From: Actinomycetota bacterium
Lineage (GTDB): Bacteria > Actinomycetota > Humimicrobiia > Humimicrobiales > Humimicrobiaceae
Assembly: GCA_016870675.1 (NCBI GenBank)
Contig: VGAU01000017.1
Coordinates: 1 to 15,107, forward strand
DNA: 15,107 bases
Reading direction: 5' to 3'
Within the stretch, counting starts at the first letter, position 1. Each line of letters opens with the position of its first letter. Shown here one piece after another: positions 12,784 through 15,107 of this stretch. The position numbers were made by a program, and so were the translations under genes. The notes beneath the pieces were generated by a model. The model was not told where the DNA came from and searched no databases. It was given only the letters and a program-made list of their open reading frames with translations.

Positions 12784-15107
12784 GCTGATTTTACTTCTGT
12801 CAGTAAATTATTTCTTAAACTGTCTTTTCTGGTTCTGTTTTTAATTTTTTTTAAGTGTATAAGGCTTATAACATTTTTTCCAATTATAGATATCTCGCCA
12901 TCTTTAAAACAGAGCTTGCCTTCAATTATTATAGCTGACTGGTCCATTATTATTTTTGGGTTCTTTTTATAAGCATCGGCGAAAAACACTGCTTCATACA
13001 TTCCATCTCCGTCTTCCATAATACACAGCAGTATATTTTTGTCATCCCTGGTTTTTTTAATTTTTCTGGTAATGATAATTCCTGCAGTAAATATATTTTT
13101 TTTACTGGATATAAAGTCTGGGAAATGTCCGCTTCCTACAGTATGATATTCTTCAAGTTCGCTTCTAAAGTACTGCAGGGGAGAGCGGCTTGCACAAAAC
13201 CCTAGAATTTTTTCTTCTATTTCCAGCTTTTCTTCAAGATTAAAATCTTTAGAGTAATTTTTATTCTGAAATAAAAGGTGCCTGCTATAGCCAGGAATAT
13301 TTTTATTATTTTTAAGATTCTTTAGATAATGACAGGTCAGCAGCAAATGTTTCCTTTCCAGTCCTGTGAAATCAAATGCTCCCACTTTTATAAGATTTTT
13401 AATTGCTTTTTCTGTTATCCTCCAGTTCTCTGAGATTCTGTAATAAAAGTTGGGAAAGTCTTTAAAATCCCCATTTTTGCTTCTTTCATTTATTATAGAA
13501 CTAACACTTGTATATCCTAATTCTTTTACAGCAAGCAGGGAAATTCTTATAGATTCCCCCTCATCTTCAACAGAAAATTCCAGTCCGCTCTTGTTGATAT
13601 GGGGAAGTTTTATCTTTATACCAAACCGCCTTGCCTCTTCAATGTATTGAGCTCTGCTGTAATAACCCGAGTTGTTGGTCAGTATCACCGATATGAGTTC
13701 TGCTGGATAATGTGCTTTTATATAACAGGTTTTATAAGACAGCTCTGCGTAAGCAGCAGCGTGGGCTTTAACAAAACCATAACTGGCGAATTTGGATATC
13801 AGTTTAAAAATTTCCTTTGCAACATTTGCACGGTAACCTTTACTGATTGCGCCTTTTAGAAATCGTGCTGCCTGGTTTTCCATTTCTTCCTTTGAAAGTC
13901 CGGTCATAGCTTTTCTTAAACTATCAGCTTCGCTTAGCGAATAACCTGCTATACTGGCTGCTATCTGCATAACCTGTTCCTGATATAATATTATTCCATA
14001 GGTCTCGCTTAAGATTGGTTCCAGGTCCTTATGCAGATAGGCAGTCTTCTCCCTGCCAGATTTTCTTTCAATGAAATTTTTGACCATGCCTGATTGCTGG
14101 GGACCGGGCCTGTACAGGGAGATAAGAAGTACAATGTCATTTAGAGTTGATGGTTTTACTTTTTTTGCAAGTTTTCTGATACCAAAACTTTCAAGTTGAA
14201 AAACTCCCAGGGTTTTTCCACTTTTTATGAGATTAAATGTTTTCTCATCATCATATTTTATTTCCCGGATATTCAAGTCTATATTTCTTTTACTTTTCAG
14301 CATATCTGCTACGTCGTCTAACAAGCTAAGACTTAAGGAATTTATAAGATCTATTTTTAAAAGTCCTAAATCTTCTATACTATCCATATCATACTGGCTC
14401 ATTATTTCGCCGGTTTCAGATAAAGCAAGAGGGATCTTTTTTGCCAGATTGGAACTGGATACGATAAATGCAGAAGGATGCATGGAGATATGCCTGATGT
14501 AGTTTTCAATTTTTCCGGAAATGTAAGTTATTTTTTTATACTGCATGTTTTCTACATCTATGTACCCCGGATCTTCAGTCAGGCTTCCAGTATCCTGTCT
14601 GCTCAAGTATCTTAAAGAATCAGGGGCTGTTTTTGTTGCCTGATCTATATCTTCTTTGGCCAATCCCAGGATTCTACCTGCTTCTCTTATTGCTGCTCTT
14701 GGTTTTAGAGTAGAAAAGGTGCATACTCTGGAAATATTATTTTTACCGTATTTAAGTGTCAGATATTTTATTATTTCAGTTCTCCTCTTACCGGAAAGGT
14801 CAATATCTATATCCGGAGGCTCTTTCCTTTCCCTGTTAAGGAATCTCTCAAAATAAAGGTTGTTTTTTACAGGGTCAATACTGGAGATGCCTAATATGTA
14901 AGATACTATACTTCCTGCTGATGAACCTTTTCCGCAGATAGGGATATTGTTTTTATGTGCAAATCCTGCTATATCGGCAACTATAAGAAAGTATCCGCAG
15001 AAGCCTGTTTTTGTTATTATTTCCAGTTCTTTTTCCAGTCTGCTGCAGACATTCGCAGAAGGATTGTTTCCATATCTCTGTTTCAGTCCTCTGTAGCAGA
15101 GTTTTTT
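12771..15107 (-). CDS. dnaE: DNA polymerase III alpha subunit (DnaE-type), N-terminus beyond the window
   Basis: The frame is open to the right edge, so the gene is cut: 778 C-terminal residues are visible and roughly the first 300, including the PHP domain, are missing. The TTG at 14663 is internal. Visible in order are GYFLIVADIAGF, ICGKGSSAGSIVSYILG (57-73), the catalytic PPDIDID (97-103), TLGVFQLESFGIRK, NDIVLLISLYRPGP (third catalytic Asp at 324), ETYGIILYQEQVMQIA, FASYGFVKAHAAAYAELSY, an HhH region (about 560-583) and an OB-fold (about 673-748). It ends soon after the OB-fold, without a long tau-binding tail, so the whole protein would be near 1,050-1,080 residues. The short form, GYYSRAQYIEEARRFGI wording, and overlap with dinB suggest a secondary or error-prone DnaE (DnaE2/ImuC-like), but the only replicative DnaE is also possible. 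Catalytic residues are intact. Confidence 0.93.
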   Translation of the reverse strand, partial: KKLCYRGLKQRYGNNPSANVCSRLEKELEIITKTGFCGYFLIVADIAGFAHKNNIPICGKGSSAGSIVSYILGISSIDPVKNNLYFERFLNRERKEPPDIDIDLSGKRRTEIIKYLTLKYGKNNISRVCTFSTLKPRAAIREAGRILGLAKEDIDQATKTAPDSLRYLSRQDTGSLTEDPGYIDVENMQYKKITYISGKIENYIRHISMHPSAFIVSSSNLAKKIPLALSETGEIMSQYDMDSIEDLGLLKIDLINSLSLSLLDDVADMLKSKRNIDLNIREIKYDDEKTFNLIKSGKTLGVFQLESFGIRKLAKKVKPSTLNDIVLLISLYRPGPQQSGMVKNFIERKSGREKTAYLHKDLEPILSETYGIILYQEQVMQIAASIAGYSLSEADSLRKAMTGLSKEEMENQAARFLKGAISKGYRANVAKEIFKLISKFASYGFVKAHAAAYAELSYKTCYIKAHYPAELISVILTNNSGYYSRAQYIEEARRFGIKIKLPHINKSGLEFSVEDEGESIRISLLAVKELGYTSVSSIINERSKNGDFKDFPNFYYRISENWRITEKAIKNLIKVGAFDFTGLERKHLLLTCHYLKNLKNNKNIPGYSRHLLFQNKNYSKDFNLEEKLEIEEKILGFCASRSPLQYFRSELEEYHTVGSGHFPDFISSKKNIFTAGIIITRKIKKTRDDKNILLCIMEDGDGMYEAVFFADAYKKNPKIIMDQSAIIIEGKLCFKDGEISIIGKNVISLIHLKKIKNRTRKDSLRNNLLTEVKSAWEI

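Noticed and set aside
14640..14663. TTG at 14663 as the start of the DnaE protein
   Set aside because: Translation upstream stays open to the window edge and gives conserved polymerase motifs, including the catalytic PDIDID.

Overview
The window looks like an AT-rich bacterial chromosome (about one third GC by eye). The tRNA genes encode their CCA ends, the promoters are sigma-70-like, the peptide importer is of the Dpp/Opp type, and there is a radical-SAM AmrS protein of the kind common in anaerobes. I cannot name the lineage with confidence; low-GC anaerobic Firmicutes-like or candidate-phylum bacteria are both possible. No stretch longer than about 300 bases lacks a feature.

Region 1 (1-6360, + strand) is an oligopeptide/dipeptide-type ABC importer operon. 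It runs from the 3' end of a normal family 5 substrate-binding protein, through an intercistronic stem-loop and two permeases (DppB- and DppC-like), to two ATPases (DppD- and DppF-like). It ends with a second, very unusual substrate-binding protein at 4621-6360. In that protein the lobe order of family 5 binding proteins is reversed: the domain that is normally C-terminal comes first, behind a lipoprotein-type signal, and the domain that is normally N-terminal comes second. This is the pattern of a natural circular permutation and is the most notable item in the window. The gene appears to have its own promoter with almost no 5' leader.

Region 2 (6413-7863, + strand) has a strong promoter, tRNA-Leu(GAG), and an imperfect tandem repeat with a 167-base period. 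The repeat starts inside the 3' end of the tRNA and runs exactly up to the start codon of amrS. It carries a GC-rich, palindromic, foreign-looking core.

Region 3 (about 7934-9450) is an insertion sequence with one DDE (rve-type) transposase on the - strand. Each end carries two copies of a transposase-binding-like motif, and the two ends are inverted relative to each other. The right end stops just upstream of the promoter of tRNA-Cys(GCA) (9505-9578).

Region 4 (9737-11071, + strand) is glutamate dehydrogenase. It faces the last region, a - strand group: a DnaE-type DNA polymerase III alpha chain cut by the window edge, overlapping dinB (Pol IV), then a small cyclophilin-fold protein. Placing a replicative-type and a translesion polymerase in an overlapping pair suggests a mutagenic or repair role.
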